Positions 6,995 through 13,929 are shown, counted from the first letter of the stretch. The stretch is 16,592 nt of DNA from CAYRVF01 sp964427535 (GCA_964427535.1 CAYRVF010000114.1:1-16592), one strand, 5' to 3'. Translations and numbers: made by a program. The notes: generated by a model not told the origin, from the sequence alone.

Positions 6995-8482
6995 CTACGT
7001 GCTGATCGGCGTTGCCGCAGCCTCCCGTGGGAGCATCTGCTTCATGACTTTCTGGGTGTCGTTCTTCGGCAACGCGGGCAGATAGACGACTTCGCGCGGC
7101 ACCGCATAGGGCGGCAGGCGGCCCTTACAGTGGTCGACAATGGTCTTCAGCGGAATCTCGCCCCGGTCTCGTGTGACGACGTAGGCCTTGGCCGCCTCGC
7201 CAAGCACCGGATCTGGGACGCCCACGACGGCAGATTCGACCACCTCGGACAGCTCCGCCAGGACGTCTTCGATCTCCTTGCTGCTGATCCGATGACCGTA
7301 GGGTTTGATGAAGTCGCTCATCCGACCCGTGAGAAAGACGAAGCCGTCATCGTCCACGAAGCCGAGATCCCCCGTGTAGAGCTTGCCGCCGCGAAAGCTA
7401 TCCTTCGGCGCGTTCGGTAACCAGTAGCCGAGGGCCACGTTATCCCCCTCGGCGACCAGCTCGCCCACCTCCCCGACTGCCGCCTCCTCGCCGGTAGACG
7501 TGACGACCCGGAGCCTGACGCCGGGGATACCGCGCCCGATAGATCCGAGCTTGTCCACCAGGCGCTCGGGTGGCAGATAGGAGAGGCGTGACGTGGCCTC
7601 GGTCTGCCCGTACATGACGAAGAAGCGCACGTGGGGCAGCGCGGCGCGGAACTCGTCTATAAGTTGCGGCGGCAAATTGCCGCCGGCCTGTTGTACGTGC
7701 CGCAGCGACGGCAATGCGCGTCGGGGCAAGGTGGAGCGGCGGAGGAGCTGCTGATACAGCGCGGGAACGCCGGCAAAGCCGGTACAGGCGAAGTGCTCGA
7801 TGTCGTCCAACACGTCTTCGCTGAACTGGCTGGCGTTATTGAGCACGATGGAGCCACCCGCCCGCAGGTGCGTGTGCAGCTGCGAAAGCCCAAAGCAGTA
7901 ATCGAACGGCAGCACCACCATCATTCTGTCGTCGCGTCGGAGCCCGAGATACGCGCTGATGGACTCGGTATTGGCGATGACATTGCGATGCGAGATCATG
8001 ACGGCGTTGGGCTCACCGGTGGATCCCGAGGTGAAGAGGAGCTCGGCGAGCGCAGATTCCTCACGTACCGGCTCAGTAGGCACGCTCTCGCTCGACCCCG
8101 CATCCGTGCGCTCTTCCGGCGCGAGCACGACGAAGTCGGCAAGCGCCGGGCGATGGTGCGCCAGCCGGGCGTGATCGACGCAGAGTACGACGGTCTGCGT
8201 GCACTCGGCGAGGGCCCGCAGCTTATCGGTTGGAAGGCGATTCGGGAACGGAACGGCAACCGCCGCGATTTTGAGGATGGCGAGGTAGGAGGCGACCCAA
8301 AACGACGAGTTCTCTGCGAGGATGCCGACACGCTGGCCGCGCTCGACGCCGGCATGTTTCAACCGGACGGCCATGCGCACCGCCGCGCTGGTAAGATCGC
8401 CGTACGTAGCGGCCTCGCGCCGCGAGATGATCGCCGCGTCTTCGTCTCTGGCATTGGCGAGCAGATAGTCGTAGAGGTTCAC
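6995..8482 (-). CDS. AMP-forming acyl-CoA/acyl-ACP ligase
   Basis: This 495-residue ANL-superfamily adenylating enzyme has its core motifs in order. The phosphate-binding loop is FTSGSTGEPNAV (150-161), A5 is YGQTEATSR (291-299), A7 is YTGDLG (369-374), and the hinge is GRMSDFIKPYGHRISSKEIE (386-405). The C-terminal catalytic Lys478 lies in PKNDTQKV. It activates a carboxylic acid, probably a fatty acid, as the acyl-adenylate and passes it to a thiol, most likely on the adjacent ACP. The phosphate loop normally reads PKG; here it reads PNA, an unusual loss of the Lys. The start is GTG at 8482, with GGAGG six bases before it, and it overlaps the upstream stop by four bases (GTGA). The order of ligase, ACP and acyltransferase resembles the acyl module of exosortase-A gene clusters, although no exosortase is present here. 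Confidence 0.92.
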   Translation of the reverse strand: MNLYDYLLANARDEDAAIISRREAATYGDLTSAAVRMAVRLKHAGVERGQRVGILAENSSFWVASYLAILKIAAVAVPFPNRLPTDKLRALAECTQTVVLCVDHARLAHHRPALADFVVLAPEERTDAGSSESVPTEPVREESALAELLFTSGSTGEPNAVMISHRNVIANTESISAYLGLRRDDRMMVVLPFDYCFGLSQLHTHLRAGGSIVLNNASQFSEDVLDDIEHFACTGFAGVPALYQQLLRRSTLPRRALPSLRHVQQAGGNLPPQLIDEFRAALPHVRFFVMYGQTEATSRLSYLPPERLVDKLGSIGRGIPGVRLRVVTSTGEEAAVGEVGELVAEGDNVALGYWLPNAPKDSFRGGKLYTGDLGFVDDDGFVFLTGRMSDFIKPYGHRISSKEIEDVLAELSEVVESAVVGVPDPVLGEAAKAYVVTRDRGEIPLKTIVDHCKGRLPPYAVPREVVYLPALPKNDTQKVMKQMLPREAAATPIST

Positions 8483-9333
8483 CGGTCGCCTCCATGGGAC
8501 GCTTGTGGGACGGCATCGTATAGGTCAGGAGCCCGGAGCCAGTCCGCACGCTCGACTGCCTCAGCCACCCAAGCGACCCACGCGGCCCCGACCGCGCGCT
8601 GTGCCCGCCCGTTCGGGTGGGAGTCGTAGACCTCAACAGGACAGTATTCCGGCCGCAGCGTGCCAGAATCGGGCTTGCCGTCCGGGACGGCCAATGCGTC
8701 GAAGAGGTCGAAGACGTGCAAGTTGCGGCGTCCTTCGCGATAGGCGTCGGAGGCGAGCCACGCCGCGAATGCGCGTGCCCGCGCCGCCTGCTCTGGCGTG
8801 GTCATGCTCGCGCTCAGCGGCGGCATGGTGAGCGGCAGGAACAGTCTCTCCGGGTGGCGATCGATGACGCTGCGAATCTCCAGGTAGTCCTGCCTATACC
8901 GCTCGAGCTGCTCGTCGCTGGTGATGGCTGCTGCGGTGAAGCAGGACTTGAAGAGCACCACATCGAACTGCAGGAGATAGCTGAACGCGTTGGCTGGCGA
9001 TGACGTCACCGGCTGCCGAAACAGCGCGGCGAGGCCTGCCGGGTCGGTGTTGTCATTGGGAACTTCGATGCGCCCGAGTCGCTGTCGGCCGTCGGCATCG
9101 CGCAGGCCGTAATAGTGGTCTGGCATGGTTCGTCGGCGTCCTACGAACAGGATGCGTCGCGGCGGATTGTAGGCGTAATCCCACAGGTGGACGGGTACCG
9201 GCGCCCATTTCAAGGCCTCGCGTGCTCCGCTGCCGCGCAGGAGGTCCGCGCCAACCGAGTGGTGCAGGAAGATTGCTCGAATCGCGGGCGTCCGCGATCG
9301 GTCCTGCTCCACTCCCGTTGCAGTTTCAGCCAT
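8479..9333 (-). CDS. SGNH-like hydrolase family protein
   Basis: This 284-residue protein has no signal peptide, so it is probably cytoplasmic. Motifs are AIFLHHSVGADLL (Ser26 as possible nucleophile), NDNTDP (93-98), VVLFKSCF (126-132), LPLTMPPLS, and near the end VYDSHPNGRA with the Asp237/His239 pair. The order of these blocks matches a loosely described SGNH/GDSL-like family I recall from environmental genomes, but the usual GDS serine motif is replaced by HHSxG. It may remove or transfer an acyl or acetyl group during assembly of the product. The ATG at 9333 is preferred over a TTG at 9369, because an AAGGGGA site lies about nine bases before it and the extra residues look non-coding. 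Its stop overlaps the ligase start, so the two proteins are coupled. Confidence 0.75.
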   Translation of the reverse strand: MAETATGVEQDRSRTPAIRAIFLHHSVGADLLRGSGAREALKWAPVPVHLWDYAYNPPRRILFVGRRRTMPDHYYGLRDADGRQRLGRIEVPNDNTDPAGLAALFRQPVTSSPANAFSYLLQFDVVLFKSCFTAAAITSDEQLERYRQDYLEIRSVIDRHPERLFLPLTMPPLSASMTTPEQAARARAFAAWLASDAYREGRRNLHVFDLFDALAVPDGKPDSGTLRPEYCPVEVYDSHPNGRAQRAVGAAWVAWVAEAVERADWLRAPDLYDAVPQASHGGDR

Positions 9334-9381
9334 GGTAAGTGTGTCCCCTTCAGCGAGGTCAGAGCGCAAGGCCGCCGTGCC

Positions 9382-10332
9382 CTAGCCCACCGATGGAGCG
9401 AGCGGTTCTAGGCGCAGGTAGCGTGTGGTCGCTTGTTTGCGTTGGATGTCGAATAGCGCGTTCTCTACCTGTTTGGCGTCGAGCTCCATGTCCTTGGCGA
9501 TCTGTTCCGCCGGGTGCCCGCGCTCCGAGGCGTCCCAAATCGCATCGAGCGTCTCGAATGGCAGGCGATAGAAGAATTCCTCCTGCGTGCACTCGGCGCT
9601 GTAGGTGTCCGTAGTAGGCGGACGCTGGAGGACGGCCTCAGGCACGTTGAGGATGCGCGCGATCTGATACACCTGTGTCTTGAAGAGGTGGCGAATCGGT
9701 TGCAGGTCGACTCCCCCATCGCCATACTTGACAAAGAAGCCGAGGTCGTGCTCGTTCTTGTTTGCCGTGCCCACGACGGCAAAGTTGCGCCGCTCGGCCT
9801 CGTGGTACAGCGTCAGCATGCGGATGCGCTGTTTCATGTTCGAGGCGGCCACAATGCTGTTCAGATCCTGCGCGGAGAGTCGGCGGCGGACCTCATGGCC
9901 GGAGGGTTTGACGACGACGACACTGAAGATGTTTAGCGCCGAGAGATCCTGCGGCAGCACGATCTTCATCTTGTCCACGCGGGGGTCAAAGTCGGAAACC
10001 GCGTGCCGCACTGCGCGGTCGCGCAACTCGTAGCATCCGAGTGCGGACAGTGGCTCGGTCAGGTCCACTTGCAGCGTCTCGATGCCCAGCCGCCGCGCCA
10101 TTTCGTTGGCCAAGGCCGCGCTCTCCGGGCTGGAATCGCGGTCGGGCAGGGTCAGCATGACCACATGCTCCGGCCCGAGAGCGCGGACAGTGAGGTGTAG
10201 CACGGCGGCCGAGTCGATTCCGCCGCTCACGCCAATGACGCCACCCTCGCGCTTGAGCACGTTCACGGTGGTCTGCCGGATCCATTCGACCAATCGCTCT
10301 GTCTCGCGCTCCGGGTCAAACGTTGAGAACAC
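9382..10332 (-). CDS. NadE-like ammonia-dependent NAD synthase family protein
   Basis: The protein, 316 residues from the preferred start, has the PP-loop SGGIDSAAVLHL for ATP binding. It also has NSIVAASNMKQRIRML and the diagnostic GTANKNEHDLGFFVKYGDGG segment followed by VDLQPIRHLFKTQV. The C-terminal pattern TQEEFFYRLPFETLDAI also matches NadE. It lacks the nitrilase/glutaminase domain of two-domain NAD synthases, so it would use free ammonia or ammonia from a partner. It lies 66 bases after an AsnB-like glutaminase gene inside an acyl/glycan operon, which suggests a paralogue that amidates something other than nicotinate adenine dinucleotide. A housekeeping NadE remains possible. The start is GTG at 10332, because AGAGGAG lies six bases before it; a TTG at 10353 is the alternative. 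Confidence 0.85.
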   Translation of the reverse strand: MFSTFDPERETERLVEWIRQTTVNVLKREGGVIGVSGGIDSAAVLHLTVRALGPEHVVMLTLPDRDSSPESAALANEMARRLGIETLQVDLTEPLSALGCYELRDRAVRHAVSDFDPRVDKMKIVLPQDLSALNIFSVVVVKPSGHEVRRRLSAQDLNSIVAASNMKQRIRMLTLYHEAERRNFAVVGTANKNEHDLGFFVKYGDGGVDLQPIRHLFKTQVYQIARILNVPEAVLQRPPTTDTYSAECTQEEFFYRLPFETLDAIWDASERGHPAEQIAKDMELDAKQVENALFDIQRKQATTRYLRLEPLAPSVG

Positions 10333-10338
10333 GGTCCA

Positions 10339-10345
10339 CTCCTCT
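10339..10345 (-). promoter_or_regulatory. Ribosome-binding site fixing the NadE-like start
   Basis: AGAGGAG on the minus strand lies six bases before a GTG at 10332. It falls inside the reading frame if the TTG at 10353 is used instead. This argues that the true protein starts seven residues later, at VFSTFDPERE. Confidence 0.55.
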
Positions 10346-10398
10346 ACATCCAATTGATCGGCCCGAGGTCATCGTGGAGGACGGTCGGGGTGATGGCT

Positions 10399-12345
10399 CT
10401 ACGCACTGACGGCGACCGGGGCCGGTACGGCCGGAGTAGCGGCTTCGACGGTGTGCATGAAGGTGCGATGCCAGATTTGGGTGGTGAGCATGCCGAAGAG
10501 AGCCATCTCGTCCGGCTCGCTGACCTTCGCGCCTGCCCTCACGCGGGCCAGGAGTGCCCGCGCCGCCTCGGGCTGAAACAGCCCTACCTCTCGGATAACC
10601 CTCGGCGAGAGCAGTTCATCAACGTAGTGCGACGCCTCCGCACGCACAATCTCCTGGATAGGGACGCGATATGGCACTTTGGGCCGTGTCGCGATCTCTG
10701 CCGGGAGTCGCGAAGCCGCGAGCTCGCGCAGGATGTGTTTGTCCTGAGTGAGCGTGCGCAGCTTGAACGCGCGCGGGAAACTGTTCACGAGTTCGATCAG
10801 GCGGTGATCCAAGAACGGAAAGCGCCCCTCGACGGAGTGCGCCATTGCCATCCGGTCGCCCTGCGAGGATAGCAAATAGCTTGACATGAACGTCATGACC
10901 TCGATCGTCTGGGCCTTCGCCGCCCAGTCCCAAGAATCGAATCCTGGGGGGAGCAGCGTGTGGAGGTCGTCGAGGAGCTGCTCTGGCGAGGCGAACTGTT
11001 CCGCTACGTCGGGCAAGAAATACCGCTGGAGGCTCGCGACCTTGCTCCAGCGGAGCTCGTGACTGAAGCTCCATTCGTTCGCGCGATCGAGGCGCTGCTG
11101 AAACGTCAGCTCGAGCCCACGCTGGAGTTTGTCTCGGTTTGGCAAGTACGTATACAGATGCCGTGTGAGCAATTTGCGCATCGGTGAGGCCGTGTCGCGC
11201 GCCATGAAGCGGCGAACAGCAGTCTCACGGAAGAGATCGTAGCCGAGCAAGAATTCGTCCGACCCCTCACCGGTTACCACGACCTTGAACTGGTGCTCGC
11301 GCACGCTGCTGGCTAGCAGCATCATCGAGACCGGTCCGGCACGGAGCTGAGGCACTTCGGCGTGGTATACCATCGCCTGCACGGCGGCGGCCAGTGTTTC
11401 GCGGTCGGCGTGGAGGATGTGGTGCCGGGTGCCGAGGTGGTCCGCGACAATCTGCTGATACGCACGCTCGTCGAAGTCAGGGTGGTCGAAGGCGATGGAG
11501 AACGTGTGCAGGTCGCGGGCGTAGTCTTTGGCCAGCGACGCGATGACGGACGAGTCCAAGCCGCCGCTCAGATAGGCCCCGACGGGCACATCCGCTTGGA
11601 GTCGCAACCGTACCGCGTCATGCAACGTTGCCGAGAAGGCGTCGTTCGCGTCGACAAGCGACCACGGCCGCGCCGTGAAGTCGAGAGCCCAGTAGCGCTG
11701 CACGTCGAGCGTTCGTTTGCCGGCTGCGACGACGGCATAGTGGGCCGGCAGCAGTTCATGCACCCCCCGGAAGAGGGTGCGGCCAGGAGGCAAGGCCCAA
11801 TACGTCCACACAGCGCCGAGCGCGGGAACGTCAAGCTGGGCTTGCAGACCTGGCACTGCCAGGAGTGACTTCACCTCAGACGCGAAGTACAGGGTGTCGC
11901 CCACGAAGGCATAGTAGAGGGGGCAAATGCCCACACGATCGCGGCACAGGATCAACCGGCGGCGCGGGGCATCCCAGAGCGCGAAGGCGTATTGGCCGTT
12001 GAGCGCGGAAAAGCCTTCTACCCCGTACTCTTCATACAAGTGCACGACGACTTCACAGTCGGATCCGGTGCGGAACCGATGGCCGAGCGCCCGGAGACGC
12101 GCCCTCAGGTCGGCGTGGTTGAAGATCTCCCCGTTGGCGACAAGCCAGAGCGCGCCGGTTTCGTTGGTGAGGGGCTGTTGTCCGCCCTCCAGATCGACAA
12201 TCGAGAGCCGCGCGTGGCCGAGAGAGGCGATACCATCCTCGTAGCTGCCGCTGCTCTCCGGGCCACGATGGTGCAGCGCGGCCACCATGTCGCCCAGTAC
12301 GTCTGTCCCTGTCGGCCCGTTGCACCAGCCAGCGATCCCGCACAT
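10399..12345 (-). CDS. asnB: AsnB-like glutamine-hydrolysing asparagine synthetase / amidotransferase
   Basis: This 648-residue enzyme has an N-terminal class II glutamine amidotransferase domain (MCGIAGW, with Cys2 exposed once Met is removed, RGPE 27-30 and NGEIFN 71-76). A C-terminal synthetase domain carries the ATP-binding SGGLDSS (260-266) and TGEGSDEFLLGYDLF (358-372). Glutaminase-derived ammonia would be channelled to an adenylated carboxylate. In glycan and exosortase-associated loci such proteins are thought to amidate sugars or lipids rather than make free asparagine. The first position in an operon with NadE-like, ligase, ACP and acyltransferase genes favours that role. The ATG at 12345 is certain: it places Cys at position 2 and has GGAGGAGG six bases upstream. 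Longer frames upstream would bury Cys2 and are rejected. Confidence 0.92.
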   Translation of the reverse strand: MCGIAGWCNGPTGTDVLGDMVAALHHRGPESSGSYEDGIASLGHARLSIVDLEGGQQPLTNETGALWLVANGEIFNHADLRARLRALGHRFRTGSDCEVVVHLYEEYGVEGFSALNGQYAFALWDAPRRRLILCRDRVGICPLYYAFVGDTLYFASEVKSLLAVPGLQAQLDVPALGAVWTYWALPPGRTLFRGVHELLPAHYAVVAAGKRTLDVQRYWALDFTARPWSLVDANDAFSATLHDAVRLRLQADVPVGAYLSGGLDSSVIASLAKDYARDLHTFSIAFDHPDFDERAYQQIVADHLGTRHHILHADRETLAAAVQAMVYHAEVPQLRAGPVSMMLLASSVREHQFKVVVTGEGSDEFLLGYDLFRETAVRRFMARDTASPMRKLLTRHLYTYLPNRDKLQRGLELTFQQRLDRANEWSFSHELRWSKVASLQRYFLPDVAEQFASPEQLLDDLHTLLPPGFDSWDWAAKAQTIEVMTFMSSYLLSSQGDRMAMAHSVEGRFPFLDHRLIELVNSFPRAFKLRTLTQDKHILRELAASRLPAEIATRPKVPYRVPIQEIVRAEASHYVDELLSPRVIREVGLFQPEAARALLARVRAGAKVSEPDEMALFGMLTTQIWHRTFMHTVEAATPAVPAPVAVSA

Positions 12346-12351
12346 CGCCCG

Positions 12352-12359
12352 CCTCCTCC
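12352..12359 (-). promoter_or_regulatory. Strong ribosome-binding site of the AsnB-like gene
   Basis: GGAGGAGG on the minus strand lies six bases before the ATG at 12345. It confirms the start that leaves the catalytic cysteine at position 2. A hairpin with a GAAA loop (12369-12382) stands ten bases further upstream. Confidence 0.8.
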
Positions 12360-12368
12360 CGCCTCCCG

Positions 12369-12382
12369 CAGGCTTTCGCCTG
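12369..12382 (-). promoter_or_regulatory. GAAA-tetraloop hairpin in the AsnB leader
   Basis: In minus-strand RNA CAGGC-GAAA-GCCTG forms a five-base stem closed by a stable GNRA tetraloop. It lies just 5' of the GGAGGAGG site. It could stabilise the message or tune ribosome access. It is too small to name a riboswitch class. Confidence 0.35.
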
Positions 12383-12439
12383 TCCCCCCCTCGCTCGGTG
12401 CCTAGTCGCAGCGCCCGCACCCCCGCCCGCATCGTCAGC

Positions 12440-12448
12440 AAGATAGCA
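12440..12448 (-). promoter_or_regulatory. Candidate extended -10 promoter of the minus-strand operon
   Basis: The minus strand reads TGCTATCTT: an extended -10 TG followed by TATCTT, four of six matches to the consensus. No good -35 hexamer lies 16-18 bases upstream, which is acceptable for extended -10 promoters. The implied transcript would have a leader of roughly 90 bases containing the GAAA-loop hairpin. The triple direct repeat lies about 80 bases upstream of it. Confidence 0.35.
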
Positions 12449-12524
12449 TCGCGCTGACTCGAGTCGTCGCGGCCCGCAGAAACCGACAGCGCCGCGCTCC
12501 GTCATCGCCCCCTTGACCGCTGCA

Positions 12525-12557
12525 GGCGACCAGAAGGCGACCAGAAGGCGACCAGAA
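12525..12557. repeat. Three perfect tandem copies of an 11-base repeat, candidate regulator site
   Basis: GGCGACCAGAA is repeated exactly three times, at 12525-12535, 12536-12546 and 12547-12557. On the minus strand this can be read as CTGGTCG units spaced by CCTT, that is seven bases plus four. This is the layout of PhoB-type operators, where the consensus unit is CTGTCAT. Eleven bases is about one helical turn, so three protein subunits would bind on one face. The site lies in the divergent control region, about 80 bases upstream of a candidate promoter for the AsnB-like operon. Confidence 0.7.
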
Positions 12558-12652
12558 AAAGCTCAGTCGCATCGTGGGCATTCGTCGTGTTCCTGACGAC
12601 CGCCACAGCCGGAGCTCCACACCGGCACCGGAATCGGTCGCCGCACGTGAGG

Positions 12653-12667
12653 GCGAACGGCGTTCGC
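12653..12667. repeat. Inverted repeat GCGAAC-GGC-GTTCGC
   Basis: A perfect six-base inverted repeat with a three-base centre lies in the divergent control region. It could be a dimeric operator or a small hairpin. It resembles a Gram-positive-type SOS box but has three rather than four central bases. Confidence 0.4.
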
Positions 12668-12903
12668 GACTAAGCCTACCGTTCAGCTGTCGCTGCCATG
12701 TGGCCGAAGCGGTGTTGTTCCCGGTTAATCCCGCGCCATGGTGTACAGGAACGCGAACCTGCGGCGCGAACAGGCGCGGCAGGCGGCACATGTTTTGGGG
12801 TTCGGGGATGGTCCGTGGCCTTGCTGCCTGATCTCTACGCGGCTATGCACCAGTTCGACACCTCTAGATTCCACACTTTGACCTGACGCCTTCTGCTGAG
12901 GCG

Positions 12904-12918
12904 GAATCCTGTGGATTC
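12904..12918 (+). promoter_or_regulatory. Hairpin directly ahead of the phosphoglycosyl transferase ribosome-binding site
   Basis: GAATCC-TGT-GGATTC is a perfect six-base stem that ends a few bases before the GGAGAG site (12922-12927) and the ATG at 12933. Its position would let it influence initiation or shield the 5' end of the message. No partner for an alternative pairing was seen. Confidence 0.35.
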
Positions 12919-12932
12919 GGGGGAGAGACAGG

Positions 12933-13625
12933 ATGATTATTGATGCGATCGAGGTCCGAGGGGTTGACGTCCACTGCGCGATTCGGGTGGGCGCGCGCTA
13001 CGCGCTCGCGAAGCGGGCGTTGGACATCGTGCTGGTGCTGCTCATCCTCGTCCCGGCTAGCGTCGTCATGATTCTGACCGCGGTTGCAGTCCGGCTGGAG
13101 TCGGACGGACCCATCCTGTTCCGCCAGCGACGAGTTGGCATGAACGGTAGCGAGTTCGAGATGCTCAAATTCCGGTCGATGTACCACAACTCCGACCAGG
13201 GAGTTCACCAGGCTGCCTTCGCGCGGTACGTTCGCGGCGAAAAGCTGAACTCGGAGCACGCGGCGGGACCGCAGTATAAGCTCGTGGGCGACAAGCGCAT
13301 AACGCGCGTGGGAAAGTTCATTCGCAAGACGAGCATTGATGAGCTGCCCCAGCTTATCAACATTCTCAAGGGCGAGATGAGCCTGGTTGGCCCTCGGCCA
13401 GCTCTACCTTATGAGCTGAAGCACTATGGCCAGCACCATTGGCACCGCCTGAGCGGCAAGCCAGGGCTTACCGGCATGTGGCAGGTCTACGGGCGTGGGC
13501 ACGCAACGTTCGAAGAGATGATGAACTTCGACATCTCGTATCTGGGAAAGCAATCGATCATGATGGACCTCAAATTGATCGCGCTCACGGTGCTCGTGGT
13601 GTTTAATGGTCGCGGCGGTGCCTGA
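12933..13625 (+). CDS. Monotopic phosphoglycosyl transferase (bacterial sugar transferase, undecaprenyl-phosphate-sugar initiating)
   Basis: This 230-residue enzyme has the compact catalytic domain of the PssY/PglC/WcaJ family. It starts with basic residues and one hydrophobic segment, LDIVLVLLILVPASVVMILTA (30-50), which forms the re-entrant membrane helix. FRQRRVGMNG, FEMLKFRSM and KTSIDELPQLINILKGEM follow, with the Asp136-Glu137 catalytic pair, then SLVGPRP and KPGLTGMWQV. The enzyme transfers a sugar-1-phosphate from a UDP-sugar to undecaprenyl phosphate, the first step of exopolysaccharide, capsule or O-antigen assembly. It lacks the extra transmembrane helices and CoA-binding-like domain of the long WcaJ type, so it belongs to the short class. 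The ATG is supported by GGAGAG five bases upstream. It is transcribed away from the amide/acyl operon and shares its control region. Confidence 0.95.
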   Translation: MIIDAIEVRGVDVHCAIRVGARYALAKRALDIVLVLLILVPASVVMILTAVAVRLESDGPILFRQRRVGMNGSEFEMLKFRSMYHNSDQGVHQAAFARYVRGEKLNSEHAAGPQYKLVGDKRITRVGKFIRKTSIDELPQLINILKGEMSLVGPRPALPYELKHYGQHHWHRLSGKPGLTGMWQVYGRGHATFEEMMNFDISYLGKQSIMMDLKLIALTVLVVFNGRGGA

Positions 13626-13724
13626 CCGCATGCCAGCCATGACTCTTACCCGAAGGCTGCTCGGATGGCCGCGCATCGGCACGTGTTTCGCGGACGCTCG
13701 GCCAAATTCTGTCGCCTCGTGTCA

Positions 13725-13759
13725 GCAGCCTTTGGCCACGAGTCAAGGCCAAAGGCTGC
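13725..13759 (+). terminator. Thirteen-base-pair hairpin downstream of the phosphoglycosyl transferase gene
   Basis: GCAGCCTTTGGCC and GGCCAAAGGCTGC form a perfect 13-base stem with a nine-base loop, about 100 bases after the stop at 13625. It is long enough to be very stable. The plus strand after it (CGACGCTTTGCC) has no real U-run. It may be a terminator of the non-canonical kind, a transcript-protecting structure, or the remains of an inverted repeat of a small mobile element. Confidence 0.5.
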
Positions 13760-13909
13760 CGACGCTTTGCCCCCCGCTTCCGCGATTACTTCGCTCTGGT
13801 CTCGGTTACCGATCCACGATGAGAGAGATGCGCACCCTTTCGACAGCTTCGCGGGAGGAGCCTATCGCTGTCAGCGTCCCGGCACGAGACATCTCCTGCG
13901 GCTGAGGAT

Positions 13910-13929
13910 GTGGCGCCTCGGGGCGTCAC
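13910..13929 (+). other. Second hairpin GTGGCGCC-TCGG-GGCGTCAC
   Basis: An eight-base stem contains one G-U wobble that pairs only in plus-strand RNA (A-C in minus-strand RNA). This suggests, weakly, that the plus strand is the transcribed one. It follows the stronger 13-base hairpin by 150 bases. No U-tract is present. Confidence 0.3.

Larger units (their letters stand above)
12346..12932. other. Divergent intergenic region between the AsnB-like operon and the phosphoglycosyl transferase gene
   Basis: These 587 bases separate two outward-facing transcription units and hold no convincing gene. They contain the AsnB ribosome-binding site and leader hairpin, an extended -10 candidate, the triple 11-base repeat at 12525-12557, an inverted repeat at 12653-12667 and the hairpin at 12904-12918. 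A weak plus-strand promoter pair, TTGCTG (12821-12826) and TATGCA (12844-12849) with 17-base spacing, is the best candidate for the sugar transferase. Confidence 0.6.

Noticed and set aside
7631..8629. 332-codon open frame on the plus strand
   Set aside because: It is antisense to the acyl ligase and SGNH-like genes, both of which have clear motifs; high GC keeps the opposite frame open.
12346..12441. N-terminal extension of the AsnB-like protein
   Set aside because: It would bury the catalytic Cys2, reads as Arg/Gly-rich noise, and contains the strong GGAGGAGG site belonging to the ATG at 12345.
12653..12667. Resemblance to a Gram-positive-type LexA/SOS box (CGAAC-N4-GTTCG)
   Set aside because: The half-sites match but the centre has three bases instead of four, and neither adjacent gene is an SOS gene.
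13725..13830. Possible cyclic-di-GMP (GEMM) riboswitch, because GGTTACCGAT occurs near 13803
   Set aside because: The conserved 5' GGCAAACC-type segment and the internal tetraloop-receptor arrangement are missing, and no gene starts shortly downstream.
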